This document shows, piece after piece, positions 17,460 to 25,442 of a stretch of DNA of 41,340 nucleotides. Numbering within the stretch: position 1 is the first letter of the stretch; each line of letters begins with the position of its first letter. The stretch spans positions 6,943 through 48,282 of the forward strand of contig NHEN01000128.1 in NCBI GenBank assembly GCA_002172625.1, read 5' to 3'. The notes under the pieces are model-generated. The model did not search any database. It worked only from the letters and a program-made list of their open reading frames with translations, and was not told where the DNA came from. Made by a program: the position numbers and the translations under genes. The stretch comes from Verrucomicrobiaceae bacterium TMED86 (GTDB lineage: Bacteria; Verrucomicrobiota; Verrucomicrobiia; Verrucomicrobiales; Akkermansiaceae).

Positions 17460-18733
17460 TTTCAAAACTGAAAAACGATTGCGATGTTCTTATCATTGGA
17501 GCTGGCCCGGCCGGGTCGACGGCTGCGACGATTCTTTCAGGGGAGAAGGGAAAGAAAGTAATCGTCTTGGAGAAGGGGCATTTTCCGCGCTATCACGTGG
17601 GCGAGTCTTTGATTCCGCATTGTTATGACACGCTGGAGCGAATTGGGATGGTGGATCGTCTCAATGGGGCAGGCTTCCAAAGCAAGCAAAGCGTGCAGTT
17701 TGTGAATCCTGATGGTGAGCTTTCTGCGCCGTTCTATTTTTCCGAACACACCGATCATCCCCGGGCGAAAACCTGGCAGGTGGATCGGGCGACTTTCGAC
17801 ACCATGATGATGGAACGAGCACGCGAGGCGGGAGCCGATGTGCGGGAGGGGATCAAGGTCCTGGATTTCATAGAGGAAGATGGGGTAGTTGTTGGTGTAA
17901 CTGCGGAGGATGAGTCGGGGAAGGTTTTTGAAGTGCGGGCGTCCATGACGATGGATGCGACGGGTCGCGATGCCCTTTTTCAGCGGAAGAAGAAATGGCG
18001 GAAGCGTGATCCCAAGCTTAACAAGATCGCCATTTGGACGAACTACAAAGGAGCAAAGCGTGATCCTGGTGTGGATGAAGGCGCGACTACGGTGGCGTAT
18101 GTGCAGGGGAAAGGGTGGTTTTGGAATATCCCTCTCAAGGATGACATCGTGAGCACCGGGATCGTAGCGGAGAGGGATTACCTCTATCGCGATGGTCGTG
18201 ATCTCCATGCGATTTACCAACGTGAAATCAAGGAGAATAAGTGGGTGGAAGAGCATCTTTCGGAAGGTGAGCAGATCGGCGAGTATTGGGTTACTGGGGA
18301 GTACTCTTATCGTGCCGAAAATTGTGCCGCGGATGGCCTGTTGCTCATTGGTGATGCCTTTGCCTTTCTAGACCCAGTCTTCTCATCGGGGGTTTATTTG
18401 GCGCTGACAACAGGCTCCTTGGGGGCTGATGCTGTGGCTGATGCTCTTGAGGCTAATGATGTGAGTGCGGAAAGATTTTTGGGTTATGGTGAGCGGGTCT
18501 GCAAAGGAATCGAATGGATGCGGAAGTTGGTATACGCCTTCTATGATGAAAATTTCAGTTTCAAGGATGTCGCGATGAAGTACGCTGAAGTACGTCGGGA
18601 TCTGACCGATTGCCTGATCGGTGATTTGATCGACAAGGATTACGGAAAACTCTTCGATCGCGTGAGCGAATTTGCCGAGCTGCCGGAAGATCTTCCACAT
18701 GGGAAAACAGTGGCGGGGTCCTCCATAACTTAA
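17456..18733 (+). CDS. Flavin-dependent halogenase-like FAD oxidoreductase
   Basis: The 425-residue product is an FAD-dependent monooxygenase of the halogenase and geranylgeranyl-reductase superfamily. VLIIGAGPAGS (11-21) is the nucleotide-binding loop. FPRYHVGESLIP (43-54), GFQSK with Lys77, the halogenase-type WxWxIP motif as WFWNIP (221-226), and GDAFAFLDPVFSSGV are the marks of the CndH/CmlS-like branch. Lys77 lies where halogenases hold the lysine that carries hypohalous acid. This makes halogenation of an electron-rich aromatic, such as a hydroxybenzoate, a fair hypothesis; hydroxylation or oxidation is the main alternative because many environmental members are untested. The start overlaps the chorismate lyase stop by four bases (ATGA), and the next gene begins two bases after its stop. 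No signal peptide, so it is cytoplasmic. Confidence 0.82.
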   Translation: MISKLKNDCDVLIIGAGPAGSTAATILSGEKGKKVIVLEKGHFPRYHVGESLIPHCYDTLERIGMVDRLNGAGFQSKQSVQFVNPDGELSAPFYFSEHTDHPRAKTWQVDRATFDTMMMERAREAGADVREGIKVLDFIEEDGVVVGVTAEDESGKVFEVRASMTMDATGRDALFQRKKKWRKRDPKLNKIAIWTNYKGAKRDPGVDEGATTVAYVQGKGWFWNIPLKDDIVSTGIVAERDYLYRDGRDLHAIYQREIKENKWVEEHLSEGEQIGEYWVTGEYSYRAENCAADGLLLIGDAFAFLDPVFSSGVYLALTTGSLGADAVADALEANDVSAERFLGYGERVCKGIEWMRKLVYAFYDENFSFKDVAMKYAEVRRDLTDCLIGDLIDKDYGKLFDRVSEFAELPEDLPHGKTVAGSSIT

Positions 18734-18734
18734 G

Positions 18735-20006
18735 GTGAAAATCACGATCCTTACTGCCGGCACGGGGAGCTACTATTGCGGAGCCTGCATGCGGGACAAT
18801 GCGCTGGTGAAGGCTTTGAGAGCTCTTGGGCATGATGCTCATCTCGTGCCGATGTATCTGCCAATGCAGCTCGATGAAGAGCGGGCGGATGCCGAGACAC
18901 CCGTCTTTTTTGGAGGGATCAATGTATGGCTTCAGGAGAAGTATCGTATTTTTCGGAAGTTGCCGCGTTGGGTTGATCGTTTATTCAATGGGCGCGGGTT
19001 GCTTCGGGCCGTGGCGAAGAGGAGCCACATGACCTCGGCCAAGGAGCAAGGCGAGATGACTTATCTCATGCTGAATTTTGAGGAGAGCCATTTGGGCAAG
19101 GAACTCGATAAACTGGTGGAGTGGTTAGAGCGCGACGGGAAGCCTGACGTGGTTGTTCTTTCGAATGCCCTGCTGGGAGGATTGACTCGCGAACTGAAGC
19201 AGCGTTTAGGGGTGCCGGTGGTGTGCACTTTTCAGGGGGAAGATTCCTTTCTCGACGGTCTGCCTGAGCCGTGGAAGACAAAATGTTGGGATGAGATGGG
19301 GCTCCGGACGAAGGAGTGTGATGCCTTGATTTCTCCGAGTCAATTTTTCGCCAGTCTGATGGAGGAAAGACTCGGAGTGTCATCTGAAGTGGTTCCGAAT
19401 GGCATCGATCTCGAAGGATACGAAGTGGGATCGGGAGAGGGGAAGATTGGCTACTTTGCGCGGATGTATCACTACAAAGGCTTGGGCTTGTTAGTGGACG
19501 CCTTTATCCATTTGCGAACGACGTTGGGTGATAAAAAGACGAAGCTCGCGGTCGCCGGAACGATGGGCGGGGGTGACGAAGAGTATGTTGCGGGCTTGAA
19601 GAAGAAACTCGGGGAGTATGGTCTGGGGGACGAAGTGTCGTGGCATGCCAACGTGAGCAGGGAAGAGAAGGCGGCTTTTCTGGAAAGTCTCTCGGTTTTC
19701 TCGGTTCCGGCGATTTATCCGGAGGGATTCGGGCTTTATTTGGTTGAGGCAATGGCTTGTGGCGTCCCGGTGGTCATGCCGAGGGCTGCGGCTTTTACCG
19801 AGATTGTCGAGCCTGCGGAGTGTGGGATTTTGGTGGATCCCGGGAGTGCTGAAGCGCTAGCCAAGGGTTTGCAAACAATTTTGGAGGACTCGGGCTTGCG
19901 GAAATCGATGGGAGAAAAGGGTCGGATCGCGGTCGAGGATCGTTATCATGTCGGGGCAATGGCGAAGAGCTTTGAACAAATTTTGCGAAAGGTGGTGGAG
20001 AAATGA
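18735..20006 (+). CDS. Glycosyltransferase, GT4 family
   Basis: This 423-residue protein has the GT-B fold of retaining GT4 enzymes. The N-terminal half holds MKITILTAGTGSYYCGACMRDN and the acceptor domain; VPNGIDLEGY marks the domain linker; the C-terminal half has IGYFARMYHYKGLGLLVDAF and the nucleotide-sugar-binding EGFGLYLVEAMACG with the E-x7-E pair Glu330 and Glu338. It should transfer a sugar from a nucleotide sugar to an acceptor, here plausibly a product of the preceding genes. The start is a GTG at 18735, immediately after the TAA of the oxidoreductase gene (TAAGGTG), and the stop overlaps the thioesterase start by four bases. Sugar and acceptor are unknown. CGACMRDN near the N-terminus is typical of a subgroup of GT4 proteins with a glycogen-synthase-like opening. 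Confidence 0.9.
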   Translation: MKITILTAGTGSYYCGACMRDNALVKALRALGHDAHLVPMYLPMQLDEERADAETPVFFGGINVWLQEKYRIFRKLPRWVDRLFNGRGLLRAVAKRSHMTSAKEQGEMTYLMLNFEESHLGKELDKLVEWLERDGKPDVVVLSNALLGGLTRELKQRLGVPVVCTFQGEDSFLDGLPEPWKTKCWDEMGLRTKECDALISPSQFFASLMEERLGVSSEVVPNGIDLEGYEVGSGEGKIGYFARMYHYKGLGLLVDAFIHLRTTLGDKKTKLAVAGTMGGGDEEYVAGLKKKLGEYGLGDEVSWHANVSREEKAAFLESLSVFSVPAIYPEGFGLYLVEAMACGVPVVMPRAAAFTEIVEPAECGILVDPGSAEALAKGLQTILEDSGLRKSMGEKGRIAVEDRYHVGAMAKSFEQILRKVVEK

Positions 20007-20395
20007 GCACATTTGAATGGTCTCGTCCGGTGGAGTTCTATGAAACTGACTTGGCGGGGATTACCCACTTTTCGAATTTCTATCGCTGGATGGAATCGGC
20101 CGAGCATGCCTTTCTGCGCGAGCGGGGAATCGAGTTGCACGATGGTGAGATCGGATGGCCGCGTGTGAATGCTTCCGCGGATTTTAAGAAGCCAATTAAG
20201 TTTGGTGACTTGGTGAGAGTGCGGGTTTCCGTCTCCGAAGTGCGGACTCGTTCGGTGTGTTACTCCTTTGAGTTTTTCGTGAATGACGACGACACCGTTC
20301 GCGCGACCGGTGAGATGATTTCGGTTTGCGTGAAGCTGGCGACGATGAAGGCGATGGAGATTCCCGAGGACATCCGGGCTAGGTTGGAACAATAG
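20003..20395 (+). CDS. Acyl-CoA thioesterase, hot-dog fold (4HBT/YbgC type)
   Basis: The 130-residue product is a single hot-dog domain. FYETDLAGITHFSNFYRWME carries the catalytic Asp16 of the 4-hydroxybenzoyl-CoA thioesterase and YbgC subfamily, and KPIKFGDLVRVRV and TGEMISVCV are the following strands. Such enzymes hydrolyse acyl- or aryl-CoA (or ACP) thioesters. Its ATG overlaps the glycosyltransferase stop (ATGA), so it is the fifth gene of the coupled operon. A benzoyl-type thioester substrate would fit the chorismate lyase in the operon, but YbgC-like members also act on fatty acyl thioesters, and no CoA ligase or ACP is seen nearby. Confidence 0.85.
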   Translation: MSTFEWSRPVEFYETDLAGITHFSNFYRWMESAEHAFLRERGIELHDGEIGWPRVNASADFKKPIKFGDLVRVRVSVSEVRTRSVCYSFEFFVNDDDTVRATGEMISVCVKLATMKAMEIPEDIRARLEQ

Positions 20396-20443
20396 GGGTG
20401 GTCAATCGCGGGATGTTGAGGCATTCTCCGGCTTCTTAGATTA

Positions 20444-20974
20444 ATGACTAAAAAGAATTCTATGAATTGGGTAACTTTTGCGCTGATGACGGTGGCCTTC
20501 TGGGGGCTCTATGGAGTGTTCCTTCACAAAGGAGCAATGGGAATGGCTGATCCGCAATTTGGTCGGTACAAAGCGTTTTTGGTAGTGGGGATCGCCTATT
20601 TCCTGGTGGCGGTGTTGGCTCCTTTGATTCTTTTGAAAATGTCAGGGTCGGATCTCAAGTTGCCTGGCCCGGGCTTCAAGTGGTCCTTGATTGCCGGAGT
20701 GGTAGGAGCGCTCGGAGCGCTTGGGGTTCTGTTGGCTTTTGGGAAAGGCGGTCCACCTTCCGCAGTGATGTCGATTATCTTTGCGGGTGCTCCTGTGGTG
20801 AATGCTGTGGTTGCTTTGAGTATGCATCCACCGGCAGGGGGATTGGGAGCCTTGCGTTGGCAGTTCTTTGCTGGGATTGTTTTGGCCGCCGTGGGTGGCT
20901 GCCTGGTCACCATGTATAAAGACCCCAAGCCAGCCAAGGCAGCGGAAGAAAGCGCTACGGTTGCGAAACCGTAA
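20444..20974 (+). CDS. Small DMT/EamA-like membrane protein, five predicted helices
   Basis: The 176-residue product is very hydrophobic, with about five membrane segments (roughly 8-30, 45-64, 79-99, 104-127, 138-158) and a charged C-terminal tail. FWGLYGVFLHKGA near the start, and SIIFAGAPVVNAVVAL later, resemble the half-length members of the drug/metabolite transporter (EamA-like) group. Full-length DMT permeases have ten helices, so this one would need to dimerise. It starts 48 bases after the thioesterase on the same strand and may be the last gene of the 15610 operon, where an export role would fit. A second ATG at 20462 is possible. Transport function is inferred, not shown. Confidence 0.68.
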   Translation: MTKKNSMNWVTFALMTVAFWGLYGVFLHKGAMGMADPQFGRYKAFLVVGIAYFLVAVLAPLILLKMSGSDLKLPGPGFKWSLIAGVVGALGALGVLLAFGKGGPPSAVMSIIFAGAPVVNAVVALSMHPPAGGLGALRWQFFAGIVLAAVGGCLVTMYKDPKPAKAAEESATVAKP

Positions 20975-21222
20975 GGGGTAATAGTTGTCTGAGGCGGTGA
21001 CGTTCTACCAACTTGGGTGTGGGTTTGACCGGGGTGGGTGGATTCTGAGCACTGAGAGGCAAAGAAATTAGGGTGATGATCATTGGAGTGAGTCGTTTTA
21101 TGATTCGGGAGTAAGGCCCGGAGAGGGGTTTTCCGTCTGAAGAGATTTTCTCATGTGGAGTGAAAACATCGTCTCGCCGCGGGGAGGTGCTTGTCCTATC
21201 CTGGTTTCAAGAGAGGGAGAGC

Positions 21223-22170
21223 ATGGATTTAAAAGACCTGGATAAAGAGAAGTATCAGGCCTACCAAACGAGAGGTCGGGTGGAGCTTGAAGGTCCGAGT
21301 GAGAATCTCATTGAGGGAGCGGCACAATTAGAGGAAGGATGGGCTGCTGCAGAGTCCGGATTGCCCAAATTGATGGTGATCTTAGTCATCGGAGGTTTGG
21401 TTGGGGTAGTGGTGGCGATGGTGATTTTTTATCGAATGGCTGTAAATCCAGTTGGAGAGAATCCCAAGTCCGAGCCCGAACCTGTCGTGGTTGTGGAACT
21501 CAATTTCATCGAGCGTTCGACCACAGGCGAAGTTCATCAGGCAGTTCAAGAAGCGGTGAGGGGATTTATGGAGGCGAAGTCCAATGTGGAGCGATGCCGT
21601 TATGTTCTGGATGGCGATCGTTTGAAAGAGACGATGGATGAGTTTTATTCGCGCCATGGATCGGCGAGTCAGCCGCAGGGATTTGGGGAAATGCGGAAGC
21701 CTGAGCCGGGGGCGTTCGAAGGTGAAGCCATCATGCTTGCTCTGGCGGTTGACCGGAGCGGAAAGAAGGCGTGGATGTATAGTTTGTTTCCGAGGGGAGA
21801 TGGTATGAAGATCGATTGGGAAACCTCGGTGAGTTACGGCGAGTATTCCTGGCCGCGGTTTCTTCGGGAAAAGCGGAAGGAGAAAACACAGATGCGGGTG
21901 TATTTGCAACGTCTGCCGAGTTTTAAGGCGACGAGGAAATTGCCGACCGAAGCGGATGCTTATGAAGTGACTGCCTTTGGCGAGACGCAGATCGAAGTGC
22001 TCTACGTGGCGAAGGAAAGTGAAGTGAACGAAGCCCTGCAGGCCGTCGTTCCTGAGAAGTTGAAGCACCCCGTGAATCTTTTTCTGAGTTGGAATGAGAA
22101 GGGAGAGCTGCAAGCCGACGAATTCATCCACAACTTATGGGCTGCTCCGGGACGTAAAAAAAACGAGTGA
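21223..22170 (+). CDS. Unknown single-pass membrane protein
   Basis: I do not recognise this 315-residue protein. Residues 1-48 are charged and hydrophilic, 50-70 form one transmembrane segment (LMVILVIGGLVGVVVAMVIF), and 71-315 are a soluble domain, probably outside the membrane, rich in Glu, Lys and aromatic residues. The soluble part includes AVQEAVRGFMEAKSNVERCR and YVLDGDRLKETMDEFYSRHG, which recalls a sequence seen in verrucomicrobial membrane proteins of no known function. AGGGAGA with a two-base gap precedes the ATG at 21223 and supports this start over the in-frame upstream codon at 21160. It stands alone after the 248-base gap behind the DMT-like gene and converges on the metalloprotease gene. 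Confidence 0.75.
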   Translation: MDLKDLDKEKYQAYQTRGRVELEGPSENLIEGAAQLEEGWAAAESGLPKLMVILVIGGLVGVVVAMVIFYRMAVNPVGENPKSEPEPVVVVELNFIERSTTGEVHQAVQEAVRGFMEAKSNVERCRYVLDGDRLKETMDEFYSRHGSASQPQGFGEMRKPEPGAFEGEAIMLALAVDRSGKKAWMYSLFPRGDGMKIDWETSVSYGEYSWPRFLREKRKEKTQMRVYLQRLPSFKATRKLPTEADAYEVTAFGETQIEVLYVAKESEVNEALQAVVPEKLKHPVNLFLSWNEKGELQADEFIHNLWAAPGRKKNE

Positions 22171-22215
22171 GAAATCCCCATTCGTTTAATTGAAAATTTC
22201 GTTTGGAAATCTGCT

Positions 22216-23280
22216 CTATCGTTTGCGTCTCCGGGCAGTGAGCCCGAGAGTTACCAGGGTAAGAAGCGTGGTGGATGGCTCGGGAATTAGATTGAGATCG
22301 TAACCAATGACGTCAATGGCATCGAGGTCGAGTTGACTGAGGACATTGATTTGCCCCGGAGGGTTGGCTGTGGGGTCGAAAATGCCAAGGCCAAGATTAT
22401 CCTTCCAGTGGCTGGCTTGTTGGCCGTCGCCATTGAAGCTTCCGGTTGAAAAGGGCGCAATGTTGGTAGTGCCTCCGTCGAGGGAGTAGTAGGGGGATCC
22501 TCCGGTGGCCAGGTCCAATTGTCCCGGTGCGTTGTAGCGGAAGAGATCGGCAACAGTGACAACGGCAAAGGCGTCCAAGTTCTGGGGAGAGAAGGGGCCT
22601 GCGCCATGGCTTGCGTCGACGGAATCGACACCACTTCGGAAACCCAAGGCGTGTCCGATTTCATGAACGGTGACTCCTACAAAGTCCTGAAGGCCTGCCC
22701 CGACACCGTCGGATTGATCATAATCCCAGTAAAATGAAGAGTTAAAAGCGATACCTGCGTCGTTACCAGGGCTGTTGGCGCTAATAAGGCCAAGAGCTTT
22801 GGCGTTGGCAGTGTTGACGTCGAGGAAGTTGTTGTTGTTGGAGGCGTCGTTGTCGATGATGACGTTCCCGTTATTCGTCGAGCCGGTAACGTTGGTTCGG
22901 AACGAAAGAGAGGGTCCAGTCGGGAGATTGGCGATTGCGGTGAGATCATTGGCGGAAGGAGTTGTCTCGGCAACTAAGGCGCCCCTGACTGCAGTATAAG
23001 AAGGGGTAACGAGAGATCGGCTCGTTGAGGCCAGGACGGAGGTCCCAAATGGATTGCCATTAATGTCACTGTCGTCGAAACGGATGTCCAAATTGACCTC
23101 TATATCGTTGATGATCAGTCCTTCCCAAATGGCTGTCGCGTCCTGAAAAGCCTGAAGAGCGGCGGCATTCATGCCACCCGGGGTGATGTCGTTGAGGTTG
23201 AAGGTGATGGCTTGGCTGCCAACTGGAATCAGCGCCATGGCGGAAATGACGCCGATTTTTGGGAGAAGATGACTGCGCAT
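22216..23280 (-). CDS. Secreted zinc metalloprotease with PEP-CTERM sorting signal (NF038122-like)
   Basis: The 354-residue product has a signal peptide (MRSHLLPKIGVISAMALIPVGSQA), a mature domain like the NF038122 family of exported metalloproteases, and a C-terminal PEP-CTERM tail: IPEPSTTLL, a hydrophobic stretch, then ARRRKR. HEIGHALGFRSGVD (206-219) gives zinc ligands His206 and His210, catalytic Glu207, and a probable third ligand, Asp219. It contains several Asn/Asp-rich stretches that fit an extracellular protein. PEP-CTERM tails are recognised by exosortase-type sorting systems in exopolysaccharide-producing Gram-negatives; no exosortase gene is in this window. It is convergent with the gene at 21223, 45 bases away. 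Confidence 0.88.
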   Translation of the reverse strand: MRSHLLPKIGVISAMALIPVGSQAITFNLNDITPGGMNAAALQAFQDATAIWEGLIINDIEVNLDIRFDDSDINGNPFGTSVLASTSRSLVTPSYTAVRGALVAETTPSANDLTAIANLPTGPSLSFRTNVTGSTNNGNVIIDNDASNNNNFLDVNTANAKALGLISANSPGNDAGIAFNSSFYWDYDQSDGVGAGLQDFVGVTVHEIGHALGFRSGVDSVDASHGAGPFSPQNLDAFAVVTVADLFRYNAPGQLDLATGGSPYYSLDGGTTNIAPFSTGSFNGDGQQASHWKDNLGLGIFDPTANPPGQINVLSQLDLDAIDVIGYDLNLIPEPSTTLLTLVTLGLTARRRKR

Positions 23281-23347
23281 CAGTGAGGCCTATAGAACTG
23301 AAAAAAGGCCTCAAGGAGAATTGTGACTAATTAACGGCGGATTTTTC

Positions 23348-24781
23348 CTAGCGCCTGTTTTTTGGGAATTTGGGGCTACCACCACCGTAGGGCTGGGCAT
23401 CGAAGTTGAAGGCCGGACCGCCGTTCCGGGGGTCCTCGGACTTTGAAAGTTCCGTAGCGAGGAGGGCTTGGTATTTCTTGAGAAGTTCGGGTTTTTTGGC
23501 CGCAATATTGTTGAGCTGATCGGGATCGGTTTTGAGATCGAACAACTCGTCGGCCGGGCGCTTGGCGAAAGAAAGATCGTAGAAGCGTTGATATTCGGGA
23601 GAGTGGTCTTTTTTGTCGATGAGGTAGGATTTGGTCGGCCCGTTGTCGGTGTCGCCATACCAGGCGTCTTTGATCGCGGCCTTCTGCCAGTTGGGAGTGC
23701 CGTTGGGCCAGCGGCCGGTTTCGTAATTGCGGATGTAGAGATACTGATGGTCGCGATAGGCGCGGGAGGGATAGCCGCCCATGTCGGGGGCCTCCTGACT
23801 CGGGACGTGGCGTTCTTTTCCGGTGAGAATGAAGGGGCGGAGTTCCATGTCGCCTCCTCCGCTGAGCGCGGGGAGGAGGTTTTTTCCGGTCATGTCTTTT
23901 GGCACGGGCACTCCGGCAGCGGCGAGGAAGGTGGGAGCGAGGTCGGTGAGGGAGGCGAAGTTTTGGAAGACCTTGCCGGGTTTAATTTTTTCGCCCCAGC
24001 GGATGGCGAGAGGAACGCGCGTGCCACTGTCGTAGAGGTTTGACTTGCAGCGTGGAAAGGGCATGCCGTGATCGCCGGTGATGACGATGATGGTGTTGTC
24101 GAGTTCACCGATCTTTTCGAGTTGGGCGATGGCCTTTGCGACGTCGGAATCGAAGCGTTGCACCTCGAAATAGTAATCCGCCACATCGCTACGGACTTCC
24201 TCGTCATTGGGGAAGTGTGGGAAGACCTTGACCTTCGAGATGTCCATGCCGGACTGTTTTCCAGATTCTTTTTTGTAGCCGCGATGCGGGTCGCTGGCAC
24301 CGAGCCAGAAGCAGAAGGGTGTGTCTTTGTTGGGTCGCTCGGCGAGGAAAGCCGGGAAGCCCTTTTTGTAAACCTTTCCCGCGGGGTGGTCCTCGAGGAA
24401 TTTTCCCTTCAGTTTTCCGGGACCGAACGACTTGCGCCATGAACCGGTGTGATAACCGGATTTTTTGAGAAGACGGGCGTAGGTTTCCACCGATTGTGGA
24501 AGGGTCCCGTAGAGATTGGCTCCGGCTCCGAGTCGCCAGTGCCATTGTCCCGTCATCAGAGAATTTCGGCAGGGAGTGCAGGAAGGTGAGGAAACGTAGG
24601 CGTTGTGGAAGAGGGCTCCTTCCCTCGCGATGCGATCAAAGCCCGGCGTCTTTACCACGGTGTCGTTGGCGTAGATCGAGGCATGTGGCCACCCCCAGTC
24701 GTCGGCGATGCAGAAGAGGATGTTAGGCCGCTTGTCAGCGTGGCAGGTGAGGGTGAGGAGAAGGAAGGTGAAAAGCTTCAT
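23348..24781 (-). CDS. Secreted sulfatase, heparan-N-sulfatase-like
   Basis: The 477-residue product has a signal peptide (MKLFTFLLLTLTCHA) and the sulfatase fold. NILFCIADDWGWPHAS supplies the metal-binding Asp pair; CTPCR (Cys68 to Arg72) is the formylglycine motif with Cys at the fourth position where Ser, Thr or Ala is more usual; VITGDHGMPFPR and NLYDSGTRVPLAIRWGE are later metal and sulfate contacts. The GYHTGSWRKSFGPGK region and overall layout resemble the N-sulphoglucosamine sulphohydrolase group. It would act on an external sulfated polymer after activation by a formylglycine-generating enzyme. It lies 31 bases downstream of the PAP2 gene on the same strand and is probably the last gene of the selD-PAP2-sulfatase unit. 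Substrate unknown. Confidence 0.92.
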   Translation of the reverse strand: MKLFTFLLLTLTCHADKRPNILFCIADDWGWPHASIYANDTVVKTPGFDRIAREGALFHNAYVSSPSCTPCRNSLMTGQWHWRLGAGANLYGTLPQSVETYARLLKKSGYHTGSWRKSFGPGKLKGKFLEDHPAGKVYKKGFPAFLAERPNKDTPFCFWLGASDPHRGYKKESGKQSGMDISKVKVFPHFPNDEEVRSDVADYYFEVQRFDSDVAKAIAQLEKIGELDNTIIVITGDHGMPFPRCKSNLYDSGTRVPLAIRWGEKIKPGKVFQNFASLTDLAPTFLAAAGVPVPKDMTGKNLLPALSGGGDMELRPFILTGKERHVPSQEAPDMGGYPSRAYRDHQYLYIRNYETGRWPNGTPNWQKAAIKDAWYGDTDNGPTKSYLIDKKDHSPEYQRFYDLSFAKRPADELFDLKTDPDQLNNIAAKKPELLKKYQALLATELSKSEDPRNGGPAFNFDAQPYGGGSPKFPKNRR

Positions 24782-24812
24782 GTCGGATCGACTTCCTACG
24801 TGCTCTGGAGCG

Positions 24813-25403
24813 TTATCCTTGCGTAGCTTTTTCGAAGAGTCTTCGCGTAAGGACTACCGCGAAGAGGGAAATAAGGGTGCCGTAAATGACATCGACGGGC
24901 CGATGTTGCCAGGTGACAACGATGGAAACGATTCCCAAGGTAAATAGGGGAAGGAGCCAGAAGAGCCGCCGGGAGTTTTGTCGGAGGAGAATGCAAAACA
25001 CGGCGATCGGGGTGATGACGTGGCCGCAGGGGACGATGCAGACCGGATTGTCGATGGAGACCATTTCGCGGTAGACATGACTTTGCCAGTTCCCGGGGAT
25101 CGGAGGCCGGATCATTTCGGTGGGATAGAAATACCAGATGCTTCCAACGACGAGGAAGGCGATGGTGATCGAGACGAGGTATTGATAAAAGTCACGTTGT
25201 TCTTTGATGAACAGAGAAAGGCAACCAGGAACGACAAGCATTCCCAGATAGGGAATTGCAAGAAGAGGCCAGAAAGGAATCCATTCCGGCATCGTGACCG
25301 GATCGTGGGCCAGGTTCTCACGATGATTGATCATGAGGTAGACCGCCATCAGAGGACCACCGACCGCCCAAAGGAGAATGATACGATAGATAATCTGAGT
25401 CAT
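24813..25403 (-). CDS. PAP2-superfamily membrane protein (PAP2_3/inositolphosphotransferase-like)
   Basis: This 196-residue protein has about six hydrophobic segments. PCGHVITPIAVF and, further on, WQHRPVDVIYG match the two conserved active-site blocks of type 2 phosphatidic acid phosphatases (the P-x-x-H and H-x-x-x-D parts), with Cys where many members have Ser. It may dephosphorylate a lipid phosphate or transfer a phospho-head group in the membrane. The layout is nearer to PAP2_3 and Aur1/Ipt1-like proteins than to soluble acid phosphatases. It starts 39 bases after selD on the same strand and ends 31 bases before the sulfatase gene; this suggests co-transcription but no obvious joint function. 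Confidence 0.75.
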   Translation of the reverse strand: MTQIIYRIILLWAVGGPLMAVYLMINHRENLAHDPVTMPEWIPFWPLLAIPYLGMLVVPGCLSLFIKEQRDFYQYLVSITIAFLVVGSIWYFYPTEMIRPPIPGNWQSHVYREMVSIDNPVCIVPCGHVITPIAVFCILLRQNSRRLFWLLPLFTLGIVSIVVTWQHRPVDVIYGTLISLFAVVLTRRLFEKATQG

Positions 25404-25442
25404 AAATTACCGGCAGCGCCTACGAACAAAGCGAGATTTTAT

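Noticed and set aside
15610-20974. Aryl-polyene or xanthomonadin cluster
   Set aside because: A chorismate-derived starter, halogenase-like enzyme and thioesterase would fit, but ketosynthases, ACPs, dehydratases and ligase are all missing.
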